Below are positions 16,596 to 23,727 of a stretch of DNA of 26,266 nucleotides, in pieces (position 1 is the first letter of the stretch; the number at the start of each line of letters is the position of its first letter). The notes below the pieces were generated by a model, which saw nothing but the letters and a program-made list of their open reading frames with translations, searched no databases and had not been told where the DNA came from. The stretch is from Ruminococcaceae bacterium UBA6413 (GTDB lineage: Bacteria; Bacillota; Clostridia; Oscillospirales; Ruminococcaceae), in NCBI GenBank assembly GCA_002437415.1, contig DJPL01000037.1, forward strand, positions 28,458-54,723, written 5' to 3'. A program made the translations under genes and the position numbers.

Positions 16596-16626
16596 TTGAC
16601 ATGGAGTAAACTCCAGGTTGTACAAT
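16596..16626 (+). promoter_or_regulatory. MerR-type promoter with 19-bp spacer and internal palindrome
   Basis: TTGACA (16596-16601) and TACAAT (16621-16626) are 19 bp apart, two bases longer than optimal. The spacer holds a perfect palindrome, TGGAGT (16602-16607), AA, ACTCCA (16610-16615). An over-long spacer with a dyad between the boxes is the hallmark of promoters activated by MerR-family regulators, which twist the DNA to realign the boxes. The sequence resembles sites described for AdhR/NmlR-like aldehyde- and electrophile-sensing members. No merR gene lies in this window, so the regulator must be elsewhere. Confidence 0.82.
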
Positions 16627-16667
16627 ATAGCCACAGTCAAAAAAGCCATAAACAGGAGAAACTACAG

Positions 16668-17099
16668 ATGAAAACATTATCAAAAGAAGAATTTAAAAAG
16701 CTCAACGTGTTCGGCACAGGCACGCCCAACACGGCATTCGCAAAATACTTTGTAGGAGAGTCATTCTTAAATCCCCTGACAAAGCCCGAGGACGGCTTAT
16801 TCCTTGCAAATGTGACCTTTGAGCCGGGCTGTCGCAACAACTGGCATATCCACCACGCAAAGAAGGGTGGCGGACAGCTTCTTATCTGCACCGCGGGCGA
16901 GGGCTGGTATCAGGAATACGGCAAGGACGCAGTGAGCCTTGTACCCGGTACGGTCATCGTTATCCCTGAAGGCGTAAAGCACTGGCATGGCGCAAAGAAG
17001 GACAGCTGGTTCTCGCATATAGCGGCTGAAATGCCCGGTGAGGAGTGCTCGAACGAATGGTGCGAGCCTGTAACCGATGAAGAATACAATAAGCTTTAA
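16668..17099 (+). CDS. cupin-domain protein
   Basis: This 143-residue protein is a single-domain cupin. Cupin motif 1 is seen as NWHIHHAKKGGGQLL followed by GEGWYQ, with histidines suited to metal binding. Motif 2 is PGTVIVIPEGVKHWHGA. Small cupins of this kind are regularly encoded beside carboxymuconolactone-decarboxylase-like proteins and flavodoxins, as here. The ATG at 16668 is chosen over an upstream in-frame start because AGGAG precedes it by eight bases and the upstream frame runs through the promoter. It is the first gene behind the MerR-type promoter, so it is probably induced by electrophiles or redox stress. The reaction is not known; detoxification of reactive carbonyls or quinones is inference. 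Confidence 0.88.
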   Translation: MKTLSKEEFKKLNVFGTGTPNTAFAKYFVGESFLNPLTKPEDGLFLANVTFEPGCRNNWHIHHAKKGGGQLLICTAGEGWYQEYGKDAVSLVPGTVIVIPEGVKHWHGAKKDSWFSHIAAEMPGEECSNEWCEPVTDEEYNKL

Positions 17100-17655
17100 A
17101 GCCTTAGTCATTATGTCGGCAATGTTGCTTTGTTCGTGTTCGGCAACAAACAGCAGTCAACCTGTTATATCAGAAAACTCAATTATTTCAACTGCCTCAA
17201 CCGACAGTAACGTTTCACAGACTGTCGCTTCGGTTACGGAAAATGATATACCGACAAGCACAACCGACATAGCAAGCAAGTCCGAGGAAGAAAATATGAT
17301 ATACGCACACATAGGCGGAAATGTTCTGCCGATAGAGCTTTGCGACAACAGCTCGGCAGACGCGTTCCGTAAGCTTGTAAGCAACGGACTTACAATAGAA
17401 ATGCACGACTACGGCGGCTTTGAAAAGGTTGGTCAGCTTGATGCCACTCTGCCGCGAAATGATGAACAGATCTCGGTTTCGGCAGGTGATGTAATACTCT
17501 ATCAGGGAAATTCCGTCACAATATACTATGACACGAACAGCTGGAGCTTCAAGCGGCTCGGTAAGGTAAAAGGTCTTACCGAAAGTGAAATTAAAAACAT
17601 TCTGTCAGCCGGAGACACAGACAATATCGAGGTCACATTCTCGGCTGATCCGTAA
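17077..17655 (+). CDS. lipoprotein with cyclophilin-like domain
   Basis: This 192-residue protein begins with a lipoprotein signal peptide whose lipobox is LCSC (cysteine near residue 21). A Ser/Thr-rich linker of about 50 residues follows, then a domain of about 110 residues. The domain has IGGNVLPIELCDNSSADAF, MHDYGGFEKVGQL, LPRNDEQISVSAGD and TNSWSFKRLGKV, the pattern of the small cyclophilin-like fold family (Cyclophil_like2). It would sit on the outer face of the membrane. The start overlaps the cupin gene by 23 bp in another frame; the clean signal peptide supports this start although the ribosome binding site is weak. Family members commonly neighbour flavodoxins and cupins. The exact activity is unknown. 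Confidence 0.87.
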   Translation: MKNTISFKALVIMSAMLLCSCSATNSSQPVISENSIISTASTDSNVSQTVASVTENDIPTSTTDIASKSEEENMIYAHIGGNVLPIELCDNSSADAFRKLVSNGLTIEMHDYGGFEKVGQLDATLPRNDEQISVSAGDVILYQGNSVTIYYDTNSWSFKRLGKVKGLTESEIKNILSAGDTDNIEVTFSADP

Positions 17656-17675
17656 GTCAAAGGAGGATCTTTATT

Positions 17676-18002
17676 ATGAAAAAGCAGACAGCAGGAAGAG
17701 ATGCACTCGGTGAATTTGCACCGAAATTTGCAGAGCTTAACGACGACGTATTATTTGGCGAGGTATGGTCACGCGAGGACAAGCTATCGCCCCGCGACAG
17801 AAGCCTTGTAACGGTTGCCGCTCTTATGGGAAGCGGTATTCTTGACAGCTCGCTGAAATATCACATTATGCACGCAAAGGAAAACGGCGTTACGGCAGAG
17901 GAAATGGCAGAAGCCATAACACATATCGCGTTCTATGCAGGCTGGCCAAAGGCGTGGGCGGCTTTCAACTACGCCAAGGAAATCTATTCCGAGGATAAGT
18001 GA
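17676..18002 (+). CDS. carboxymuconolactone decarboxylase-family protein
   Basis: This 108-residue protein matches the CMD fold: REDKLSPRDRSLVTVAALM, then HIMHAKENGVTAEEMAEA, then HIAFYAGWPKAWAAFNYAKE. The AhpD-type CXXC redox pair is absent, so it is unlikely to be a peroxidase of that class and is closer to small CMD proteins of stress operons. Near-consensus AGGAGG precedes the ATG by about 11 bases. It is part of the MerR-promoter operon, 20 bp after the lipoprotein gene and one base before the flavodoxin gene. Activity on aromatic or quinone-like compounds is inference from the family. Confidence 0.9.
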   Translation: MKKQTAGRDALGEFAPKFAELNDDVLFGEVWSREDKLSPRDRSLVTVAALMGSGILDSSLKYHIMHAKENGVTAEEMAEAITHIAFYAGWPKAWAAFNYAKEIYSEDK

Positions 18003-18003
18003 T

Positions 18004-18477
18004 ATGAAAGCTCTTGTTGTATATTATTCTTATTCGGGAAACACCAAAAATATAGCCGAGCATACAGCAAAAGAGTTAAACGCCGACACAGCGGTCATTG
18101 ATACTGTCACACCTTACGAGGGCGATTACAACGCCGTTGTCGATCAGGGTCAGGACGAGATAAGAAGAGGCTACAAGCCCCCGATAAAGCCGATAAACGC
18201 CGATCTCTCACAGTATGACACAATAATACTCGGCACGCCGGTATGGTGGTACACATTCGCACCCGCAGTAAAGACATTTATCGAAAACAGCGACCTTTCG
18301 GGAAAGACAATTTACCCATTTGCAACAAACGGCGGCTGGCTCGGCCATACATTAAAGGATATCGCCGCTCAGTGCAAGGGTGCTAATGTAAAGGACGGTC
18401 TTGATCTGCACTTCAACGGTGCAAAGCTCGTCACCGATAAATCAAAGCTTGAAGGCTGGATAAAAAATATTAAATAA
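18004..18477 (+). CDS. cytosolic flavodoxin
   Basis: This 157-residue protein is a flavodoxin. The FMN phosphate loop is YSYSGNTKNIA near residues 8-18, and the isoalloxazine-loop region includes LGTPVWWYTFAP. No signal peptide is present, so it acts in the cytoplasm as a one- or two-electron carrier or NAD(P)H-dependent flavodoxin-like reductase. A longer upstream frame overlaps the CMD gene and is rejected; the ATG at 18004 starts MKALVVYYSYSG, the normal flavodoxin N-terminus. The GAGG of its ribosome binding site lies inside the end of the CMD gene. It is paralogous to the anchored flavodoxin just downstream. Confidence 0.92.
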   Translation: MKALVVYYSYSGNTKNIAEHTAKELNADTAVIDTVTPYEGDYNAVVDQGQDEIRRGYKPPIKPINADLSQYDTIILGTPVWWYTFAPAVKTFIENSDLSGKTIYPFATNGGWLGHTLKDIAAQCKGANVKDGLDLHFNGAKLVTDKSKLEGWIKNIK

Positions 18478-18489
18478 CAGGAGAAAAAG

Positions 18490-19215
18490 ATGAAAAAGCT
18501 AATACTTACATCATTCATTCTCGCAGGTGCGCTTTCACTCTGCGCCTGCGCCGATACAAATACGTCTTCGGCAGACAGCGGCTCTGCCGCACAAAGCGGT
18601 TCATCGGATACTGCAAGCTCTTCTGCTGATAACAGCAGTGAAAGCTCCGCCGACAACAGCGACGTATCTTCCGACAGCTCTGAAGAGGTTTCATCGGACA
18701 GCACAGCAGACAATACAGGCAACAGCACTGACAGTAAAAAAGTACTTGTGGCATACTACTCCGCCACAGGCAGTACAAAAGCTGTAGCAGAGTACATTGC
18801 CACAGCGACAGGCGGAGATATTTTCGAGATAACCCCCGCAACGCCCTACACATCGGAGGACTTAAATTACAACAACGGCGACAGCCGCGTATGCAAGGAA
18901 CACGACTCAGCCGACAGAACAGTAGAGCTCAGCAATGCAACACCAGACAACTGGTCGGATTACGACACGGTATTCGTGGGATATCCTATCTGGTGGGGCG
19001 AAGCATCATGGGTCACGACAAGCTTTGTGAAAGCCAACGACTTTGACGGCAAGACCGTTATTCCTTTCTGCACCTCTGCGTCATCAGGGCTCGGAAGCAG
19101 TGCGTCCGAGCTTGCTAAATCCGCAAACGGCGGTATATGGCAGGACGGTATGAGGTTTTCCTCATCGGCGGCTGAAAGCGATGTGACCGACTGGGTAAGT
19201 TCACTCGGACTTTAA
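18490..19215 (+). CDS. membrane-anchored (lipoprotein) flavodoxin
   Basis: This 241-residue protein has a lipoprotein signal peptide with lipobox LCAC (cysteine near residue 20). A very Ser/Asp-rich linker of about 60 residues follows, then a complete flavodoxin domain from about residue 83 (KKVLVAYYSATGSTKAVAEY). The phosphate loop SATGSTK and the flavin-loop segment GYPIWWGEASW are intact, so FMN binding outside the cytoplasm is plausible. The gene is 12 bp after its cytosolic paralog and last in the MerR-promoter operon. The linker would let the domain reach through the cell wall. It may pass electrons between extracytoplasmic flavoproteins or reduce external quinones; that role is inference. 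Confidence 0.9.
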   Translation: MKKLILTSFILAGALSLCACADTNTSSADSGSAAQSGSSDTASSSADNSSESSADNSDVSSDSSEEVSSDSTADNTGNSTDSKKVLVAYYSATGSTKAVAEYIATATGGDIFEITPATPYTSEDLNYNNGDSRVCKEHDSADRTVELSNATPDNWSDYDTVFVGYPIWWGEASWVTTSFVKANDFDGKTVIPFCTSASSGLGSSASELAKSANGGIWQDGMRFSSSAAESDVTDWVSSLGL

Positions 19216-19242
19216 TCAGAAACACGAAAAACAGAAATAAAC

Positions 19243-19276
19243 AAAAAACCGCCGTGCTCGCACACAGCGGTTTTTT
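19243..19276 (+). terminator. bidirectional terminator after the flavodoxin operon
   Basis: AAAAAACCGC (19243-19252) pairs with GCGGTTTTTT (19267-19276), with a further short GTG/CAC stem inside. U-runs are available in both directions, serving the plus-strand redox operon and the convergent minus-strand membrane gene. Confidence 0.88.
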
Positions 19277-19286
19277 ATTACTGTTT

Positions 19287-19781
19287 TTACTGTACAAATA
19301 TCATCATTACAGCCGACAGTATCGCCGATATCGCAGGAAATCCGACAAGCGTCAACAGCCACTTTTTGATCATCGTATTTTTATGGATATACGGCATCAG
19401 ATCCTCCGTACCGGGAATGATCCACGCATTTGTGTGACCTACCCAGTAGGTATCAATGAAAAATCTGTCAAACAATCCCGATATTATCAGTATCGCGGTG
19501 ATCTGCCAGAAGCCTTCGAGAAAGCCCCTCGCACCGTTTATGTAATATACGCAGAAAAGCGTAACTACAAGTAGCGGCAAAACCGAGAAAAGCTTGAACA
19601 GGTTTGCGTTCTTTATGATCTGCTTTTTGGTGATAAGGCCTTTTTCAATTACCCTGTCCCATACCGGCTTTTCATAAAAGCAGACGAGATTGACATTGTT
19701 TTTTGCAATGCCGACAACACAGCCCAGAAGCAGAATAAAGCTTGCCGCCAGACTCTCAATGAAAATAAGTGCGAATATCAT
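19287..19781 (-). CDS. small membrane protein, paralog B of a tandem pair
   Basis: This 164-residue protein has about four hydrophobic helices. It shares INGARG-x-x-E-x-x-WQ in the middle and WIIPGTEDL near residue 120 with the gene at 19843-20349. The conserved Trp/Gly/Glu-Asp segments suggest a specific family, but I do not recognise it. AGGGAGG precedes the ATG by five bases. The two genes are 61 bp apart with a hairpin between them and probably share the promoter at 20384-20412. Function unknown; tandem paralogs may form a heteromer. Confidence 0.82.
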   Translation of the reverse strand: MIFALIFIESLAASFILLLGCVVGIAKNNVNLVCFYEKPVWDRVIEKGLITKKQIIKNANLFKLFSVLPLLVVTLFCVYYINGARGFLEGFWQITAILIISGLFDRFFIDTYWVGHTNAWIIPGTEDLMPYIHKNTMIKKWLLTLVGFPAISAILSAVMMIFVQ

Positions 19782-19806
19782 AATTTCCTCCCTTTTAAGT
19801 TAAGTC

Positions 19807-19835
19807 CGGCTAACCCTGCGGTACAGCATTAGCCG
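19807..19835 (-). other. intercistronic hairpin between the tandem paralogs
   Basis: CGGCTAA (19807-19813) and TTAGCCG (19829-19835) form a perfect 7-bp stem, with an inner CTG/CAG pairing. On the minus strand no proper U-run follows, so it is more likely a partial attenuator or message-stabilising hairpin than a full terminator. Confidence 0.45.
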
Positions 19836-19842
19836 ATATTTT

Positions 19843-20349
19843 TTACAAAGCCAGTCCTATTGCCCATGCGATAAGTCCTGCCAGAGCCGCAACAGGTATT
19901 GTCATAATAAGCAGCTTCAGCATTTTTGTAGACTTGTACTTAGGGTCGTGCCATGTATCAAGCAAGTCCTCCGTGCCGGGGATTATCCACCATTTCGACT
20001 TTGCTACCCAAAGATAGTCAACGAAGAACCAGTCGAAGAACTCCATTCCGTAAAACAGGACGTAATACTGCCATGCGCATTCAAAATATCCTCTTGCTCC
20101 GTTTATAAAGAGTATCATAGCTATAGGGAATATCAGATCCCCGATCAAAAGCAGTGTCATTGAAACGACAGTGCGCTGCTTTATTTTCTCAGCGGTCGTA
20201 AGACCCATTTCCACAACTCTTTCCTGCATTACCTTAGGGTAGAATATAATTCCGCCTACAGGGCCTTTTCTGCCGACAAGTGCAAGCATGAAAAGCGCAA
20301 ACCATACCCACAGGATAAGAATTTCTATAACCAGCTTAAGTATCAGCAT
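19843..20349 (-). CDS. small membrane protein, paralog A of a tandem pair
   Basis: This 168-residue protein has about four hydrophobic segments, including a strongly hydrophobic N-terminus. It shares FINGARGYFECAWQ and WWIIPGTEDLLD with the next gene; the surrounding FFVDYLWVAKSK is also conserved in type. The ATG follows AGGAGG by eight bases, and a near-consensus promoter lies just upstream. It is the first gene of a two-gene unit. I do not recognise the family; the conserved loop motifs suggest ligand binding at the membrane surface, which is speculation. Confidence 0.82.
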   Translation of the reverse strand: MLILKLVIEILILWVWFALFMLALVGRKGPVGGIIFYPKVMQERVVEMGLTTAEKIKQRTVVSMTLLLIGDLIFPIAMILFINGARGYFECAWQYYVLFYGMEFFDWFFVDYLWVAKSKWWIIPGTEDLLDTWHDPKYKSTKMLKLLIMTIPVAALAGLIAWAIGLAL

Positions 20350-20383
20350 ATTTTCTTCCTCCTTCTTGTTTACTCCGATTTTG

Positions 20384-20412
20384 ATTATACACGACTAACT
20401 CGTTTGTGTCAA
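20384..20412 (-). promoter_or_regulatory. consensus sigma-A promoter with possible operator
   Basis: Read on the minus strand, TTGACA (20412-20407) and TATAAT (20389-20384) are perfect consensus boxes 17 bp apart. The spacer contains ACGA-N5-TCGT (20391-20403), a small dyad that may be an operator. So strong a promoter usually needs repression. Confidence 0.85.
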
Positions 20413-20426
20413 TATAGGAAATAAAC

Positions 20427-20456
20427 AAATCCGCCTGCCATGTGACAAGCGGATTT
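20427..20456 (-). terminator. intrinsic terminator of the Dabb-TfoX unit
   Basis: On the minus strand AAATCCGC (20456-20449) pairs with GCGGATTT (20434-20427), followed by a GTTTATTT tail. It begins 5 bp after the TfoX-like gene's stop and ends about 15 bp before the promoter of the next unit. Confidence 0.75.
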
Positions 20457-20461
20457 CAATA

Positions 20462-20782
20462 TTATTTCTTCTTGGTTCTCTTTTTCGGTACAGGGGTGAC
20501 CTGTTCGAGGATCTCAATTACCTTTGCCGTAAGCTCCTTGTTCTCGATATCGAGAATATAATGCTCCTTTGTGCCTTCATATGGTAAGCCGCATTCCGCT
20601 CCCGACATAAGCTCCCCGATCTCGGGCAGCTTCTTTACGAATACCGTATTGTCGCAGACAAGCAGTACCGGCTTATCATTAACATAAACCATATATTCGC
20701 CGAACATCTTTTTATATCGCACGTTTTCCGTGCCGACAAGCTGTTCGCAGACAAATTCTATATATTCCTGTGATGTTGCCAT
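20462..20782 (-). CDS. TfoX N-terminal domain protein
   Basis: This 106-residue protein matches the TfoX N-terminal domain family: RYKKMFGEYMVYVNDKPV, then VCDNTVFVKKLPE, then AECGLPYEGTKEHYILD, ending in a Lys-rich tail. TfoX regulates competence in some Proteobacteria, but stand-alone N-terminal domains are common in Firmicutes and their role is unsettled, so a competence function should not be assumed. Its ATG directly abuts the stop codon of the Dabb gene (TAAATG), indicating translational coupling. An intrinsic terminator follows. Confidence 0.88.
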   Translation of the reverse strand: MATSQEYIEFVCEQLVGTENVRYKKMFGEYMVYVNDKPVLLVCDNTVFVKKLPEIGELMSGAECGLPYEGTKEHYILDIENKELTAKVIEILEQVTPVPKKRTKKK

Positions 20783-21079
20783 TTATACCTCTATATCTCC
20801 GCAAAGTCTGTCGGTCACTATATCCTTACAGCGCTCTCTGTGAGCAACGTGCAGAGGGTGAACCATAAACGATTTCAGCGACTGCTCATCGTCAAACTCC
20901 GCATAGAACACAAGGTCATATCCTCCGGCGATATTTCTGCCGATCTCAGCTTTGATAAGTCCATCGATATTGCCGTTCATAGTATCGACCGACCTTTGCA
21001 TAAATTCCAGCATCTCGTCTTTCTTATGCTCCTGCTTTACCTTATCGGTATAGTTCCAGAACAGAATATGTCTTATCAT
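20783..21079 (-). CDS. Dabb (stress-responsive A/B barrel) domain protein
   Basis: This 98-residue protein is a single Dabb domain. It opens with MIRHILFWNY and has the family segments GRNIAGGYDLVFYAEFDDE and HPLHVAHRE with the conserved histidines. Dabb proteins are small dimeric alpha-beta barrels found in plants and bacteria, some with cyclase or monooxygenase-like activity; the substrate here is unknown. AGAGGTG precedes the ATG. It is first of a two-gene unit with the TfoX-like protein. Confidence 0.9.
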   Translation of the reverse strand: MIRHILFWNYTDKVKQEHKKDEMLEFMQRSVDTMNGNIDGLIKAEIGRNIAGGYDLVFYAEFDDEQSLKSFMVHPLHVAHRERCKDIVTDRLCGDIEV

Positions 21080-21113
21080 GCTATTTCACCTCTATCAAAG
21101 ATATTATACGGTT

Positions 21114-21141
21114 ATTATAGCATTTTCTGAGGGAATTGCAA
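21114..21141 (-). promoter_or_regulatory. promoter of the Dabb-TfoX unit
   Basis: On the minus strand TTGCAA (21141-21136) and TATAAT (21119-21114) are 16 bp apart. A second TATAAT lies a few bases downstream without a good -35 box. Confidence 0.6.
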
Positions 21142-21219
21142 GCAACTTGCGGTTGCACAGATGTAACCCACAGTTGTGATCCGGTCAATAAGCTCTAAAT
21201 TGTGAACCTATCCGATTTT

Positions 21220-22860
21220 TCAGCTTTTGCTTTCTTTTCTCTTCACAAAATATCTTATTGCAAACAGAACCGCCAGCATAAGCACCACCGAGAAGCCGAG
21301 TACAGCAAATACATTGTGTACAAAGCCTGACAGCAGATAGCCGAAAACGCATACCGCCGCAACAGTCAGTGCGTAAGGAAGCTGTGTAGAAACGTGATTT
21401 ACATGGTCGCATTGTGCACCGGTCGATGCCATGATCGTGGTATCCGATATAGGCGAGCAGTGGTCGCCGCATACCGCACCCGCAAGGCACGCTGAAATGC
21501 AGATAATAACCATTGACGGAATTTCGCCTGTCTGTGACACATTTGCAAGCTCAGACTCAAACACACTTGTAACGATCGGGATAAGTATTCCGAATGTACC
21601 CCATGACGTACCTGTCGCAAACGAAAGTCCGACAGCCACCACGAACAGAATTACAGGCAGAAGCACGCTCAGTGCTGTTGCGTTCTGTACAATTCCCGAA
21701 ACAAATTCGCCCGCTTCAAGGTGATTTGTCATTGTTTTAAGTGTCCATGCGAAGGTCAGTATCAGTATCGCAGGCACCATCTGCTTAAAGCCTGCGGCGA
21801 TAGAATCCATACACTCCGTAAACTTCAGCACACGGCGGATCATATAGTAAGCTATTATCACAATAAGTGCCGCGATAGATCCGAGTGACAGACCGTAAGC
21901 CGCGTCACAGCCTGCGAAAGCCGTTACAAAGTCTGTACCCGAGAAAAATCCTCCGGTATAGATCATACCGATAACGCATAATACGATAAGTATCGCAACC
22001 GGCAGTACGAGGTCTATTACCTTGCCTCTTTCGGTCACAGGCTGATGATCCTGCTCATATTCCTTATTTCTTGTGGTAAAGATGTCGCCGTTTTTAGCAT
22101 TATCTTCATGCTTTTTCATAGGGCCGTAGTCGGTATCGCTTACAGCTATGAAAATAACCATAATTATTGTAAGTAACGCATAGAGGTTATACGGAATTGT
22201 ATTTATAAACAGTGCAATTCCGTTTACTCCCTCGACTGTACCGCTTACTGCCGCCGCCCATGATGATATAGGCGCAATAATGCAGATAGGAGCTGCAGTA
22301 GCGTCTATAAGATAGGCAAGCTTTGAACGCGATATGTTATGCTTGTCGGTTATGGGACGCATTACCGAGCCTACTGTCAGACAGTTGAAATAATCATCAA
22401 CGAATATCAGCACGCCGAGGAAAAAGGTCGAAAGCGTAGCACCTCGTCTGCCCTTGATATGATTCGCTGCCCATTCGCCGTAGGCACGGCTTCCGCCCGC
22501 CTTGTTCATAAGCACTACTATTACACCGAGCACAACAAGGAATATCAGTATTCCGACATTGTATGCGTCTGAAAGGCTGCCGATAAATCCGTCCTGCACA
22601 ACGGCTTGGAATGTACCCTCAAATCCTGTTCCGTTTGCCACTGCGTAGATTATACCGCCCGACAATATTCCGACAAACAGCGAAGAGTATACTTCCTTTG
22701 TGATAAGTGCCAGTCCGATAGCTATTATCGGCGGGAACAGCGACCACAGCGTACTCTTAGCCTCCGTTATCGGTGCCGCAATAATACAGCACACCGTAAA
22801 AGCCACTATCAGCAAAGCAAATATTATTTTGCTGAGATGGGAAAATTTCTTCTTTTCCAT
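21220..22860 (-). CDS. nhaC: NhaC-family sodium/proton antiporter
   Basis: This 546-residue protein has about twelve membrane helices. The NhaC signature is clear: GDHCSPISDTTIMASTGA followed by CDHVNHVSTQLPYA near the C-terminus. FLGVLIFVDDYFNCLTVGS and ATGTSWGTFGILIPI are further family segments, with the conserved aspartates expected to bind the ion. The ATG at 22860 follows GAGGAAG; a longer upstream frame lacks a ribosome binding site and runs into the promoter. It has its own promoter and stands alone. In a cell with an Rnf complex, such an antiporter could link the sodium and proton gradients. The substrate could also be an organic ion, as in some NhaC relatives. Confidence 0.9.
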   Translation of the reverse strand: MEKKKFSHLSKIIFALLIVAFTVCCIIAAPITEAKSTLWSLFPPIIAIGLALITKEVYSSLFVGILSGGIIYAVANGTGFEGTFQAVVQDGFIGSLSDAYNVGILIFLVVLGVIVVLMNKAGGSRAYGEWAANHIKGRRGATLSTFFLGVLIFVDDYFNCLTVGSVMRPITDKHNISRSKLAYLIDATAAPICIIAPISSWAAAVSGTVEGVNGIALFINTIPYNLYALLTIIMVIFIAVSDTDYGPMKKHEDNAKNGDIFTTRNKEYEQDHQPVTERGKVIDLVLPVAILIVLCVIGMIYTGGFFSGTDFVTAFAGCDAAYGLSLGSIAALIVIIAYYMIRRVLKFTECMDSIAAGFKQMVPAILILTFAWTLKTMTNHLEAGEFVSGIVQNATALSVLLPVILFVVAVGLSFATGTSWGTFGILIPIVTSVFESELANVSQTGEIPSMVIICISACLAGAVCGDHCSPISDTTIMASTGAQCDHVNHVSTQLPYALTVAAVCVFGYLLSGFVHNVFAVLGFSVVLMLAVLFAIRYFVKRKESKS

Positions 22861-22924
22861 ATTTACTTCCTCTTTCCTGTTCAAAAACCGCTTTTTTGAC
22901 GTTTTTGTACATAATATTAACATA

Positions 22925-22953
22925 ATAGTACATTATTTTAGCTTTCTTGTCAA
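22925..22953 (-). promoter_or_regulatory. sigma-A promoter of the NhaC gene
   Basis: On the minus strand TTGACA (22953-22948) and TACTAT (22930-22925) are 17 bp apart. The downstream leader of about 60 bases contains GTACATAATATT-like repeats. Confidence 0.78.
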
Positions 22954-23014
22954 GAGTTAACAGCACAAAAATGATTTAAATCTTCCCGGAATATGAGGCT
23001 TAGCAAACAAAAAA

Positions 23015-23038
23015 TCCGCCCCGGCATTCCGGGGCGGA
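23015..23038 (-). terminator. intrinsic terminator of the acetyltransferase gene
   Basis: TCCGCCCCGG (23015-23024) and CCGGGGCGGA (23029-23038) form a perfect 10-bp stem with a four-base loop. On the minus strand it is followed by TTTTTTG. It ends the gene at 23065-23649. Confidence 0.92.
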
Positions 23039-23064
23039 CAGGATCTGTGCTATGTTTAATTCTT

Positions 23065-23649
23065 TCAGTCTTTCCTATACTCCATCGTATACAGGTACTT
23101 TCCTGATTCAAGCTGCTTTTTGGCGGTGTTTCTCATTCCGCATTTTGTATATTTCGTTACCTTAAGCTCAGTGTCGGTGTCAAGAACGCAGGGTATGCCT
23201 GCCTCGGCGGCTTCGCTAAAGGGGTGTGCAAGTATCTTTTTCATATACCCTTTTCCCTGATATTCACGCAGAACAACTACCATAGACACCGCAACATAGT
23301 CCTTTTCCTTTTTATAAACCTTTCCGTAAAGCTCTTCGCTTGAAGCCGCAACAGTTCTAACACTGCGAAACGACATTTCTCTTAACATTCTTATAACCAT
23401 GTGTAATGCGGGTTTCAGCTTGATTTTAGTGCTTTTGCGCCAATAAGCAAGAAAACCCTCGTGATTGTCGGACGTGGTGTACAAAACGCCTGAGTTATAG
23501 AAATATTCGGTCATTATCTCAAACGCCTTGATTATATCTTGCTTAGGGGCTGTGGTGGCAATGCCGTCGCCCTCTGCGGCAAAAGCTTCACCGATAAGAG
23601 TGCCGTAATGTACAAGCTCTTCCTTTGTCATATTGGTTACTTTCTGCAT
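23065..23649 (-). CDS. GNAT-family acetyltransferase
   Basis: This 194-residue protein has the GNAT acetyl-CoA-binding motif A: VSMVVVLREYQGKGYMKKIL near residues 120-140, with the Q-x-x-G-x-G/Y pattern. It ends with CGMRNTAKKQLESG and a beta strand YTMEYR. The N-terminal half would set substrate choice and shows nothing diagnostic. The ATG follows AGGAG by nine bases. The gene stands alone, with its own promoter and terminator. The acetyl acceptor is unknown. Confidence 0.87.
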   Translation of the reverse strand: MQKVTNMTKEELVHYGTLIGEAFAAEGDGIATTAPKQDIIKAFEIMTEYFYNSGVLYTTSDNHEGFLAYWRKSTKIKLKPALHMVIRMLREMSFRSVRTVAASSEELYGKVYKKEKDYVAVSMVVVLREYQGKGYMKKILAHPFSEAAEAGIPCVLDTDTELKVTKYTKCGMRNTAKKQLESGKYLYTMEYRKD

Positions 23650-23692
23650 GGTTTTTCACTCCTGTTTATAAATGTTAGTTATCGCTAATTAC

Positions 23693-23721
23693 ATTATAAC
23701 AGATTTTTCCTCATCGGTCAA
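23693..23721 (-). promoter_or_regulatory. promoter of the GNAT gene at 23065
   Basis: On the minus strand TTGACC (23721-23716) and TATAAT (23698-23693) are 17 bp apart. Just downstream, TTAG-N6-CTAA (around 23674-23687) is a short dyad that could be an operator. The -35 box touches the U-run of the preceding terminator. Confidence 0.78.
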
Positions 23722-23727
23722 CAAAAA

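Noticed and set aside
17676..18002. AhpD-like alkylhydroperoxidase
   Set aside because: The fold family fits, but the CXXC catalytic cysteine pair required for that activity is absent.
20462..20782. Reading the TfoX-domain gene and comF together as a competence locus
   Set aside because: They are about 12 kb apart on opposite strands, stand-alone TfoX N-terminal domains occur widely without competence, and no uptake machinery genes are visible.
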